In this document: in pieces, positions 50,165-60,900 of the stretch
Position numbering within the stretch: position 1 is the stretch's first letter
Layout: every line of letters begins with the position of its first letter
DNA from: Scenedesmus sp. ARA3
Taxonomy: Eukaryota; Chlorophyta; Chlorophyceae; Sphaeropleales; Scenedesmaceae
Direction of reading: 5' to 3'
DNA length: 64,000 bases
Assembly: GCA_004335835.1 (NCBI GenBank)
Contig: RWJK01001684.1
Span: 34,085 to 98,084 of the forward strand
The notes under the pieces: model-generated
What the model saw: only the letters and a program-made list of their open reading frames with translations
Databases searched by the model: none
What the model was told of the DNA's origin: nothing
Program-made: the position numbers and the translations under genes

Positions 50165-53100
50165 AATGTCCAATGACAAAAGGCCCAATAAATTGCTCAG
50201 GTCAGCGCCCAACTCAGCCCATAGCTAATCAACTCAACCACAACCCTGCTCGACTCACCTGGGCAGGCTCGGCACCGCCTTCACAAACGGCCCGATCATC
50301 TTGCTCAGGTCAAACGGCTCAACCCCAACCATACTTGATTCAACTCAGCACAACTTTGCAACCTACTCAACTCACCTTGGCAGGCTGGGCACCGCCTTGA
50401 CAAACGGTCCGATCATCTTGCTCAGGTCAAAGCGCTTCAGGCCCAGCTTTCCGGGAATAGCAGGGAAGGACAGCAGGCCCATGCGGTAGGCAGCCGCCAC
50501 CAGCTCGAAGCAGCTTTAATAACAATGGCCCGATCACTTGCACAACTCAGCACAGCCTATTCAACTCTAAGCAAACCCCGCTCAACTCAAACCCTCACCT
50601 GGGCAGGCTCGGCACTGCTTTCACAAACGGCCCGATCATCTTGCTCAGGTCAAAGGGCTTCAGCCCCAGCTTGCCAGGAATGGCAGGGAAGGACAGCAGC
50701 CCCATGCGGTAGGCAGCCGCCACCAGCTCGAAGCAGCAGGCCAGCAGGCACTGGTGGAAGGGCCAGCGCGTGAGCAGCGAGCAGGCTGCGGGCAGGCCTG
50801 CACGAGCCTCCTCGGCGCGTAGCATGGTGTCCAGCACATGCCAGTAGATCTTGATGCCCTGCATATGGGTGTGTTGAGTGTGTGTGCAGAGAGAGATGGC
50901 GGGGATGTGAGGGCAAGCAATGACAGGAGGGTTGTGATACAGGGGCCAGATGGTATGCAGTGCGCTGCGTTACCTTCAGCAGTGAAACAGCACGTACAGC
51001 ACACAATATGCATGCAACACACTGCACTCCCTGCAACAAACAGACAAGTAGCAGCAGCAGCAGCGCACCTCGTCCCGCCGCTCCTGCGCCACCCCCTGCT
51101 GCAGTTCAGGGAAGCCCAGCCGGCTCCCCGCGCCCGCAGCAGCGCCGACACCACCACCCAGAAACACCGCCGCAGCAGCCGCCGCCACCCTCTCGGACAA
51201 GATGCGGCCGGCATCTGCCCCTGCAGCATCCATGATGCGCTGCACTGTGCCAGGAGGCTGCAGGGCGAGCTCCTTCACTGTGTTTTTGAGCCAGGCCACT
51301 GACCCCATGGCTTGGCTGATAGGTGTGGCTGGCCCCGGATGGCCGAGTTGCATCAGCGGCAGCGGCGACTGCAGCCCAATCGACAGCGGCCGCCGCGCGG
51401 CAGCAGCAGCAGCAGCATTTGCGGCAGCAGGCGGCGCCAGCGGCGGCTTCGCAGGGTGCTGCTGCTGAGCGGGATGTGAATGTGAGGCGCTGCTGCTGCC
51501 AGCGCCTGCTGCTGCTGCTGCTGCTGCAGCGGCATGTGTGGCGGCTTGCGCGAGGCTGCTGAGGGTGCCGGGCCCACCGGCAGCAGCAGCAGCAGCAGCT
51601 TGGTGTGGCAGTGCTGCTGCTGCTGCATTGTCTGCGCCTGGCAGTGTGCGAGGGCTTGCGAGGCCTCCAAAGTCGTGCAGCAGGAAGTCTCGCTCGTCAA
51701 TCTCGCCCTGGGTTGCAAGGAATTTGGAGTAGGCCTCATCCAGGCTCAGCACCAGCTCCGACAGCTGCTGCGGCTTGCTGGTCAGGCCCTCCACGTACAG
51801 CCTGCAGCAGCAGCGGCAGCAGCAGCAGCAGCGCAATGCAGTTGAGCAGGGCAATCATACAGCAAGCCGAGCAGACAGACCAATGCGGCTTGCTGGTCAG
51901 GCCCTCCACGTACAGCCTGCAGCAGCAGCGGCAGCAGCAGCAGCAGCAGCGCAATGCAGTGAACTAGGGCAACCATACAGCAAGCCGAGCAGACAGACCA
52001 ATGTGGCTTGTAGGTCAGGCCCTCCAGGTACAGCATGCAGCAGCAGCAGATGAACATACCTCAAGCGGAGCTGACAGTGCAGTGCGGATTGTCATATCAC
52101 AACAACAAGGCGCATGTTTGCATGTACATGTGAGTGCAAGCACACAAATCCTCTCGGCATCATAGCACAGCACGACACATGAATCACAATGGAAGCTCCG
52201 TGATTCGCACTCGGCCGCACTCCCACCTGCAGCAGGTCTCCAGCTTGTCGGCCTGTGGGTGTGGCCGCCTCATACATTTTTTTCTCAACCAGCAGAAACA
52301 ACAGCCATCAACATCTAATGACCGCCCGCTCACCTGCAGCAGGTCTCCAGCTTGTCGGCCTGTGGGTGTGGCAGCGTTGCGGGCAGCGGCTGCGGCAGCC
52401 ATCCCAGCTGCGCCTGGCCCAGGCTGCCCCAGAAGGCGTCCTCTATCTGCGGCATCAGCGCCTGCACACAACAGACAACAGAAGGCGGGGCAGCAGCAGC
52501 AACAGCAGCAGCAGCCAAGGTGAGGCAACAGCAGGGCAGGCAGCAGCCAGGCTGCCCCAGAAGCGTCCTCTATCTGCGGCATCAGCGCCTGCAGGGCAGC
52601 AGCAGCAGCAGCTGAGGCAGCAGGCGCAGCAGCAGCAGCAGCAGCAGCAGATGAGGCAGCCGCAGCAGGTGGCAGCAGGGTAGGTAAGAGCAACCGTAGC
52701 AGGTGACATGGCCGCTGGCCTCAACGCCGCTGTCAGCCGCATATTACAACAAAAAAACACGATTCGCTGCCACAATTATGGAAGAAATTTGAATTACTTT
52801 GAATATGAATTCAAATTCAAACTCTGAAATGACAACCGCACCTATTTCTTGCCGTAGTCCACGCGTGCCTGAATGCACAGCGCCTTCAGCAGGCTGAACC
52901 TGCACTGGCCCTCTACATTTGTTACAAACCCCAAAATAACATAAAAACGACACCGCGTTTCAAATTCAAGCTTCAAAATGACAGCCGCACCTTTGCCTTG
53001 CCGTAGTCCACGCGCGCCTCAATGACAGCGCCTTTGAGCAGGCTGAAGCGCCCGCTCGCCCTGAACAATCGCCACAAACCCCACAATAACAGAAGTAACA

Positions 53101-56030
53101 ATGCATACAGTCATTCAAACTTCAAAATGACAGCCGCACCTTTGCCTTGCCGTAGTCAACGCGCGCCTCAATGCACAGCGCCTTGAGCAGGCTGAACCTG
53201 CCACTGGCCTCGATGGCAGTGGGTGAGCCAGACTGCAGGGCAGCCAGCTGCTGCTCGCAGGCTGAAGCGCTCACTGGATGCAACATGTGTCACAAAACCC
53301 CAAATCAACACAATCAAACCTGGTCTTTTCTGTGTTCTAAATACCAATCATCACATATTCAATGTCGCACCTTGTCTTTGCTGTGGTCCAAGCGCGCCTC
53401 AATGCACAGCGCCTTGCGCAGGCTAAACCTGCTGCTGGCCCTCTACATTTGTTACAACCCCAAAGTAACAAAAAGTGACACTGCTTACAAAATCAAATCC
53501 AAATTGACAGCCGCACCTTTGCCTTGCCGTAGTCAACGCGCGCCTCAATGCACAGCGCCTTGAGCAGGCTGAACCTGCCGCTGGCCTCAATGGCAGTGGG
53601 TGAGCCAGACTGCAGGGCAGCCAGCTGCTGCTCGCTGTAAGTGGTGCTGGCCAGCAGCAGCGCCAGCACACACACCAGCAGCTCCAGGCAGCTGCGGCAC
53701 GGCAACGCAGAAGCAACACCAAACAGCAAGCAGGCAGCAAGGTGCAGCACGGTCAGAGGTCCGCTGTGCTGGGTTTGGAGGTGGGTGCTGGCCAGCAGCA
53801 GCGCCAGCACACACACCAGCAGCTCCAGGCAGCTGCGGCACGGCAACGCAGAAGCAACACCAAACAGCAAGCAGGCAGCAAGGTGCAGCATGGTCAGAGG
53901 TCAGCTGTGCTGGGTTTGGAGGTAGGTGCTTGCCAGCACACACACCAGCAGCTCCAGGCAGCTGCAGCACGGCAGCAAGGGGGACAGAGGCAGTGTTCAG
54001 AAAGTGATACTGGTAGTAAGGAGGCAGCAAGGGCGAGCATCGTGCTGGGTTTAGCTGTGCTGGGGTGTGAGCGCGTGTGCTTGGCTGTGGCGGTGGCGTT
54101 TGCTTGCACTGCAACTGCACGTGATCAGCCGTCAATGTTTGAAAGCTGCTGCAAGGTACCCAAAGCATTGCTGCAGCGAACGAGTGCATTGAGGCTGAAG
54201 CCGAAATCACTGCTGCGGCCTTGCCATTGCCGCGGCCTGACTCGCTGCCGCTGCTGCGGCTGCATGTTGTGTAGCCTGCACTGCAACTGCATGCCCGCAA
54301 CTCCCTCCCTGTGGCTGCTGCTGCTGCTGCTGGCCCCTGCTTCTGCGCTTGCTGCAGACCGCTGCTCAACCAATGCTGCTGCTTCTCCTACCACAACCGT
54401 GCCATAGTGCGACTGCTGCTGCTGCTGCTGCTGCTTCAAATGCTGCTACTGCCTTAATTGCTGCGCCCGCTGCCACCGCTGCTGCCACCGCTGCTGCTGC
54501 TCCTGCTGCTGTTGCCGCTGCTGCTGGCCGCACCTGACAAGGTCTGGGAAGCCTGGCAGCAGCTGCGCCTTCACCACCAGGAAAGCCAGCCAGCCTGCGC
54601 GCAGCAGCGGCTGCTGCGGCTGGCTGCTGCTGCAGCTGCGCTGCACGTGCCAAAACAAGTCCTGCAAGCAATGCAAGCAGCAGACACAACATCAGATGAT
54701 CAGCCGCAGCAAGGACTCAAGTCAACCCACAAGTCAACCTATAGTTATGCATATGATGACGCATGAGATAGGGTGGGTCATATAGGGGCTGCGGTTTGGT
54801 GTCACGAGAGGATCAGGTGACAGGTGGTTGGCGTGGTTGGTGATATGATAGACAGTGCTGATCTGCGCAATGCCTCTGCTGCTGGTGCTGAAGGAGCTGC
54901 TACGCTGCTGCTGCTGCTGCCTCTACCGCACTGATCTGATATGCTGTCTCCTGTGCGTTGAGCCATTTGCTGCAGTGCTGGTTAGCTTTGAGCAGTGCTG
55001 ATCCTGTTGCACGCTGTGCTGCTGGTGCAATACATAAGGTTGCATTGTTGCTGCTGCTGCACTGCTATGATGATGCAATTATCCTTTGGCATCAAGCAAC
55101 CCGTTGCAGTGCTGCCTGTAGCTTCACCCATCACGTCAGGTGTCGATTGATCGAAGGATTCAATACAGCGCATGTGCGATTATGTGCTACTGCGGCTCGC
55201 GGGTCACCATACTTTACCCCCAATTACCACTGCTGCTGCATGCCACTGCTGCGTGCCCCTGCTGCAAGGCACGCACCTTGTACTTGTTGCTGATGTGCTG
55301 CAGCGAGACCAGCGTCTCCTGCCACTCCCGCAGCCGCAGCTGCTGCTCAATGTTGTCAGCTGCGCTGCCTGCTTGCTCCAGCAGCGTGGGCTTCAACTTG
55401 TTCAGCACCACAGGCAGTTCTTTGAAGAACGAAACCAGGCTGCAGACGGACAAACGGAAGCATTTAAAGAAAGTAACGTGATTGGCCAGGCGGACGGAGG
55501 GAATATGCAGGCATTTGCCGGGAACAGTCCACCGCTGGTGCTTTGCTGCTGCTGCAAATACACTTGCTGAGCTGCCGCTGGCCGGCTGGCTGCAGCATGT
55601 TCGAGGGCTTGAGATTCCGCTTGGCTAAACGCACTTGGTGTGGGATGTGCTGAGCAGCTCGCTCAGCGGCAGGCCTGCAGCAGGTGGCTCCCCCGCCCTG
55701 GCGCCATCAGCAGGCTGCTGCTCCGGCTCGCCCAGCAGGCCTGGAATGCTCTTAATCAGCCAGACAATGCATGGGCGCCAAACATCCTCGCCAGACTCCT
55801 GCGATCAGAGCCACAACGTTTGGCAGAGAGCGCGGGATGTGCTCGCACTAGTGCCACCGGCCAGCTCGCCGGCTGCTTACCACTGAAAGCGATGCCGAAG
55901 ATGGTGACTCAGACTCCAGAACGCGACAGCAGGCTTCATACACCGCTGTGGCGCGAGCTGCCTGGCCATCTCCCCCTCTCAGGCGGTCTTTTAGCAGCGA
56001 CAGCATATCAATCTGCTGCTGTGCAGCCAT
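45606..56030 (-). CDS. MAT3: Retinoblastoma-related protein (RBR/MAT3)
   Basis: Represses E2F/DP-driven cell-cycle genes; in green algae the orthologue couples division to cell size. Twelve exons, all phases consistent: 56030-55881, 55798-55635, 55439-55277, 54661-54534, 53691-53517, 52461-52334, 51801-51069, 50858-50599, 49798-49166, 47937-47769, 47477-47337, 47069-45606; about 1435 residues. The N-terminal domain shows SFFKELP and AGWLAFLVVKAQLLPGFPDL. Pocket A, about residues 455-690, shows WHVLDTMLRAEEARAGL, FELVAAAYRMG, FDLSKMIGPFV and ELKRHMFTVEEKILESLGW. Pocket B, about 830-960, shows RHLDTLLLASLYGYCKVN, FREIISHYKRQ and DIIAFYNAVFVP. A low-complexity spacer separates the pockets, and a tail of about 475 Ala/Gly/Gln-rich residues follows. 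It is longer than human RB1 (928 residues). Ten or so junctions carry duplicated segments, so gene predictors will add false exons. Confidence 0.95.
47640..48630 (-). repeat. Arrays on both sides of RBR pocket-B exon 47937-47769
   Basis: Four truncated heads (HGLDFSPMEGEEVLAAVHEV type) with acceptors end near 48097, 48261, 48464 and 48628. One truncated tail (TLLLASLYGYCKVNWLHQ and donor) is at about 47648-47705. The head copies share an intron spacer (AGCAGCAGGTCAGATGGG), so whole exon-intron units were copied. Confidence 0.9.
48691..49235 (-). repeat. 118-bp donor array of RBR exon 49798-49166
   Basis: The donor-side tail (CRKLLKLAAFRLVAV and donor) starts at 49163 in the intact exon, then at 49045, 48927, 48809 and 48691. 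All four steps are exactly 118 bp. The units are nearly identical. Four N at 48950-48953 replace four bases without changing the period. Confidence 0.95.
48950..48953. other. Four ambiguous bases (N) in a repeat unit
   Basis: Unlike a sized gap, these look like masked or unresolved bases, since the 118-bp period is preserved across them. Confidence 1.
49755..50125 (-). repeat. Acceptor array of RBR exon 49798-49166
   Basis: Three truncated heads (ELKRHMFTVEEKILES type) upstream of the intact exon end near 49900, 50008 and 50120. Two keep a TGCAG acceptor; the outermost has an acceptor made of a CTG repeat. Confidence 0.85.
50190..50645 (-). repeat. Donor array of RBR pocket-A exon 50858-50599
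   Basis: Tails of this exon (FDLSKMIGPFVKAVPSLPR, donor GTGAG) recur at about 50385-50515 (long copy, includes YRMGLLSFPAIPGKLGLK) and 50262-50322. A trace is near 50195-50210. Confidence 0.85.
51785..52045 (-). repeat. Acceptor array of RBR exon 51801-51069
   Basis: Two extra heads (LYVEGLTSKP) with CTG-repeat or TGCAG acceptors start near 51922 and 52038. The copied unit also carries the intron segment CAAGCCGAGCAGACAGACCA. Confidence 0.85.
52215..52610 (-). repeat. Arrays on both sides of RBR exon 52461-52334
   Basis: One tail copy (PTGRQAGDLLQ in the alternative frame; HPQADKLETCC in frame) is near 52225-52275, and one head copy (ALMPQIEDA) near 52555-52600. Confidence 0.75.
52840..53990 (-). 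repeat. Arrays on both sides of RBR exon 53691-53517
   Basis: Four donor-side tails (FSLLKALCIEARVDYGKAK type) occur near 53370-53445, 53149-53275, 52990-53060 and 52850-52915. They are clearly diverged, and the 53149 copy is longer than the others. Two acceptor-side heads (CLELLVCVLALLLAS) start near 53840 and 53965. Confidence 0.85.
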
Positions 56031-56436
56031 ATTGAAAGAAATGTGTCTAGGCACACAGATCAGCCAACATGGCAGGTGTACAATGAGCACCTCTGAGTAC
56101 TTGACAAGAGAGGGGCAAATAAACAAGCAAGAGAAAGCGCAAATGCTTGATCATGAAAGCGCATATTTTGACAGGGATATTGCAAGCCGGATCCTTGAAC
56201 TTGAACTTTTTTTGCCAAGCGGGCTTTTGTCACTCCAGGTCATGAGGGCCTCGGCTGTCGTATTTGACGCCTGGAAACTAATTCTACATGTCAAACGTAA
56301 CTGCATTTAGTTTATCGCCGAGTCTGTCAGCCGTCACGAAACGAAACACGTTCGGCAAAAAGGCACCAGAAGGGGACAAACATGCAAACACAGCTGTCGA
56401 TGCTTAGTGGGAGCTATAAACCTTCATTACACTGTG

Positions 56437-56467
<31 letters not shown>

Positions 56468-57069
56468 CAGCAGAGTTCGGCCATCTGTCCAGCGTGGCTG
56501 CATTGTAGTAAGGTACACGCAGCAGTCGCAGCTCGCTGTCGTTTGGATCCACAGAAAGAATGTAGATTGCTGGGCAGGCTGCCGGCAGGGCTGCTAGCTG
56601 CTGCTGACGGTGCTGCCGTCATCTCTGCTGAAGTGGCTAGCGCTGTGCTGCCTGTCCACCGCACCTATATCAAACAGAGTAACATGAGCTGCAGGTGTGA
56701 GTTTGACCAAGTAACAGTCAATAATATGTTTGAAATGGGTGCACCGTAGGGCGCAGCAAGTATCAGAAGCAGGGCCACGGGTGCCACCCCCTCCTCCTCC
56801 CCCACCCCCACCCCCACCCCAGACAAAGGCGGTGAGCTTTTACTTTTCAGATCTCACCTAAGTAACGCAGCCGCCAGCACCTGCAAGACGCAGCAGGACG
56901 TTTGTGGTGCTCTTTCTCTGCTGAGCACAGCAGCTGCAGGGCAGATGCTGCCATGTGCCGGCTGCGTCCTCCAAATGCATGTTGCAAATGCTTGTGTCTA
57001 CACCACTTGCTTCAAGACTCGCCTGTTTGGGACTAGCCTGCCTGATGACGGCTGCTGCTGCTGCTGCTG
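56031..57069. promoter_or_regulatory. Divergent intergenic region, RBR and small membrane protein
   Basis: About 1 kb between the RBR start and the plus-strand gene start. A CAG tract lies at 56442-56470 and a G-quadruplex-type tract at 56785-56820. No TATA box is obvious. Confidence 0.4.
56785..56820 (-). promoter_or_regulatory. G-quadruplex-type G tract
   Basis: On the minus strand the tract reads GGGGTGGGGGTGGGGGTGGG and then GGAGGAGGAGGGGG. That is at least four runs of four or five G with single-base loops, a textbook G-quadruplex motif, about 760 bp upstream of the RBR start codon. Function is inferred only. Confidence 0.6.
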
Positions 57070-57195
57070 ATGATGATGCTGCTGCTGCTGCTGCTGCTGC
57101 TGCAGGGCTGGCCCAAGCCCAACAGGCGTGACCTCATTGCAGCTGGCGTGGGCTCACTCATAGGAGGCGCAGCAATGTTCGTCTACGATACACGT

Positions 57196-57253
<58 letters not shown>

Positions 57254-57730
57254 GGCTGATGGGTGCGGGCTAACTGATGCAGAGTTGCCGTCTGGCTGGT
57301 GCAGGCAGCAGCTGCTAGTGGTGTCATTTGCTTGAGGGTGGTGAGGGGGAGCGTTGCCACAGCATTTAAACCATGTCGTGTAATTGCACAAAGCATTTCC
57401 AGGCAGCATGGGATATGTGATTAGGTAAGGCTATATGCTGACTCCAAGCACATGTAGCCTCACATGCTGCGTTGCCTGCCCGTTGCGCAGACAGCCTGCA
57501 GTTTGCTGACAGCTGCTCCGCATCCCTGCTGCCGCCGTTGCTGCTGCTGCTGCTGCTGTCACTTGTCATGTTACAAAGTTGTCATTAACAACTTGTATGA
57601 CGAGATCGATGATCTGGAAGATGAGCTGGAGCTGGCGGCTGAGGAAGCATATCTGACAGAGGCAGCGATCGAGGATGCTGACGCAGCAGATGCAGCAGGT
57701 GGCACCATGGAGGACCTGGAGAAAAAGTAA
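57070..57730 (+). CDS. Small membrane protein, 91 residues, unknown
   Basis: Two exons, 57070-57193 and 57579-57730, join in phase (C|TT gives Leu). After MMM and a poly-Leu run from CTG repeats comes GWPKPNRRDLIAAGVGSLIG, a probable membrane helix, then YDTLVINNLYDEIDDLEDEL and an acidic tail ending EDLEKK. The CTG repeat before GGCTGG could also be an acceptor, so an upstream first exon is possible and the start is uncertain. The intron begins GTGAG and immediately enters 17 pure CAG triplets. Function is unknown; a small organelle or endomembrane protein is plausible. Confidence 0.55.
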
Positions 57731-60700
57731 CAGCATAACATGTCAAAAATTATTATCAAAGGGTGACAGTGTGATGCGGTGGCTGAAAGTTACTGGACAG
57801 ATCTCAGGTTGCGGTCAGCAGGCGAGGAATGTGCTGCGTGGTGCGGCAGCAAGTGCCACGTGTGCAAGCAAGACAATAAGCTAGCAGCGTGCGTGCTGTT
57901 TCTGGTATGCGCCACTGCTGACTAAGCGAATGCAGCCGGCTGCAAGAGGTTGCAGACTTTGAGGGTATGAAGCGTCACAAAGTGATCACAAAACTGGGTT
58001 GCGTTGGCAGCTGCAGGTGTGACAAGTGCAGCAGCTGTCGCGAGTGTGCATGCCAGGATGGGCTGGCAAGCACTGCAGAAGCAGTTGCTGCTGCTTTTGA
58101 TGGTTGATAAAGACAGTTACAGCATGTGTGGCAAATGCAGCAAGCGAGCCTTGGAGCGCCTGCAGCAGCAGCCGATGGCAGACAGGGTCCTGCCAGCAAC
58201 AGTGGTAGGCAGTTACGCTCACCTGCAGGGTGGTGCTGGGCGCTGGCGCAGCAGGCATGGTTGAAGGGCTCGCTCGTGGCCATGCTGCATTCACCGATGG
58301 GGCTTGTCAGCGGGCTGATGTGTGTGAGATGTCAGGGGCAGCTGTCATGGTTCCTGGAGCTTGTGTGCTTTGCACGCTTGTGGCGCGCTGTTTGTGAACA
58401 GAAGGCACACTGAGCGTGCACTCGTGGCTGTGCGTTTCATGGCTGGGGTCTGCTTGGCTGTGTGCTGATGATACTGCAGCTCCTGGGCCAGGTCTAGGCC
58501 TTGTGCACGCCTGCGCTGTGTTGCAACTTGTTGTTGATGCTGAACAAAACAGCCTTGGGAACAGGGATTGCATATGTATTTGTCAGTGACTGGTCAGAGC
58601 TTGGCACCGTGCAGCACCAGCCCCGAGCACATACTTATCATCCTCATGTTAGCAGTTCAGCCATACCAACAGCGCCGTACCAGCACAGAGCCTGTTTTGG
58701 CACGTTGAGGCTAAACATGGGAGAGTGCCAGCGCATGGCGCGCACATGGTCCAGCATTCTCCGCGACCAATGCACAGCGACATGAGTTTGCACGTGTCAG
58801 GCTGTGGAGCCACTGAAGCGAATCACCTGTCAGTCTGAGTTTCATGCGAGAGTCAAACCGCAACCCAAGCTGTGGTGCAGGATGAACGGTTGCAGGAGAC
58901 AGCAGTGCATGCCTTGGGACGCAGTGTGATGCGGTTTAAGCTGGCATTACATGCAATGCCCACTGATGCATCACACATGTGGCACATTGTTATGTCAGCT
59001 GCTGCCCACAGCATCTGCACGCTGCCTCCGCAATGGCACCGCCTCTGGTATTGTATAGCCCAAAATACAATTTACTAGGCTGAGAGTACCAGGACATTAC
59101 GCGCATTTGCAATCTATGCCGCGGCGCTATCAACAACAACTTCACGTGGTGTTGAGGCATAATCAGACGGCCGGCTAAACAAGGAGTTACCCCTCAACCC
59201 TCACCCGCCAGCATGATGCACATCCTCCTTCCAGACAGGCCTCCTTCCACACAAGCCTCCTTGGACTCCTCAGGCACAAATGCTATCGTCTCTATTGGCA
59301 GTACCCATGACACGAGTCAGCTGTTGCCATGAGAGACTGGTCGCTTATTATATCCAGGTCCCCTCCAAGACCTGCTGAACCACACGATGCTTGAAAAGGC
59401 CATCAACGCCCGGGGCACAGCCAGGGGCACAGCCAGCAAGGTCTGCTGCAGGCCCCACTGACCAGCCTGGTAGCATGCGCAAAAAAAAGGATTCCATGCT
59501 CTACCAGCTGCTGAGCATGAGTACGTTCAGTAGGCTGCGCTGTCCTGCTGCGAGCCGCTGCTGCCGCTGTTTTGGCAGCACAACTGACAGCCAAATCCCA
59601 TTGTGGTACTGAGCACCACGTCTACAGCAATACAAGAAGCTCATCAATCCACAGCCCGAAAGGCAACCTATAATGGCATCATGCTGTCACCGATGAATGC
59701 AACACCCGTGTTGTGCCCCCTTGCATGCCGCCATATGCGATGTAGGCTGACCCATGGTCTGACGATAACTGCATGAAACCAAACAACGACGCCAACGCTA
59801 TCCTGCTGCAGTACCTCATGTGGAAGCCCACTAAGGCGCCATGCAAGCTCGCTTGCTTATGCAGCAGCCGCCAGCTGCAGCTGCAGGCACATGTGCCCTT
59901 GTTGAAGCGTGCTTCATGTCTAACAGCAGTGTGCGGCTGACCCAAATTCATCATCATAACCTGATCAGCCACAGCGACAACACCGATGGCCCCACACTGT
60001 GCTGGAGCTGGTGTATTCATACTGCCCTGCACAGCATTGCTGTTACAGCTGGCAATCAGCTACCTACACACCTACAGCTGCATGCGCCTACAACCTAGAA
60101 AGGTGCCACAATTCCCTGCATCAACTTGATGCGCAATCGTTCACTGTGTGGTATGCTGCTGCCCATCAATCGGTTCTCAGCTTCATGTTTAGCTGATATT
60201 TAGCTGATGTGTTATAGATGATCCCAGGGAGCACCAACACACACTCAACTGCGAGGCTCAACACCAATAATACCATACAAGGGATATCCTTTGCACCAAC
60301 ATTGCGCCTGGCCAACTCAATTGCCAAGGCAAGCCTGGCGCTGGTGGGACGCGTGGACTACCTGCACTAGCGTTTGTAACTATAGACTCAACTATGAAAG
60401 CTGAAGGTTCACCAGCATGCACCAACATGCCTCGAGTTCCTGATTGCCGCACCAACATGCACCAACATGCACCAACATGCCACAGGTTCCATGTACATAA
60501 GCACCATGAGCCAGCTGAGTGCTGTTGTGTGATCACACTGAGAAGTTCGTGCTTGAGGACGCACACCGTGAACGGACATGGACACCCACAGCAATGTACA
60601 TGCATACTGGCACTACATTGGTAATGCTGCAAGGTCAACTGGCTGCAGCTCAAGTTGTTGCACACGCTAATCAGCACGGCTGCACGAACACGCCTGCGGC

Positions 60701-60900
60701 TCGTGCCAAGGATGGCATCACTACCGCTGGTCTGGCCAGCTGGCCTGCCAAAAGCAGCCTCCACCACACATTGTGCGATTAGAACACAACGCAGGCGGCT
60801 TGAATCTCATACGTGCGGATTGCAATCCCGACATAGGCATGCGGTGTTGCGGAAGGTACATTAACTTGAAAGTGCGTGGCTTTCAAGCACATATGCTTGC
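57731..60900. other. Region with short coding-like remnants on both strands
   Basis: No complete gene. Plus-strand stretches with codon-like composition occur at 59660-59740 (YNGIMLSPMNATPVLCPL), 59785-59850 (NDANAILLQYLMWKPTKAP), 60090-60190, 60272-60365 (ISFAPTLRLANSIAKASLA) and 60545-60780, broken by stops or frame changes. They could be a decayed gene or mobile element. A minus reading of 60610-60760 is also open. I could not decide. Confidence 0.35.
60412..60485. repeat. Short CACCAACATG repeats
   Basis: The decamer CACCAACATG occurs four times, three of them in direct tandem at 60450-60480. Confidence 0.8.
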
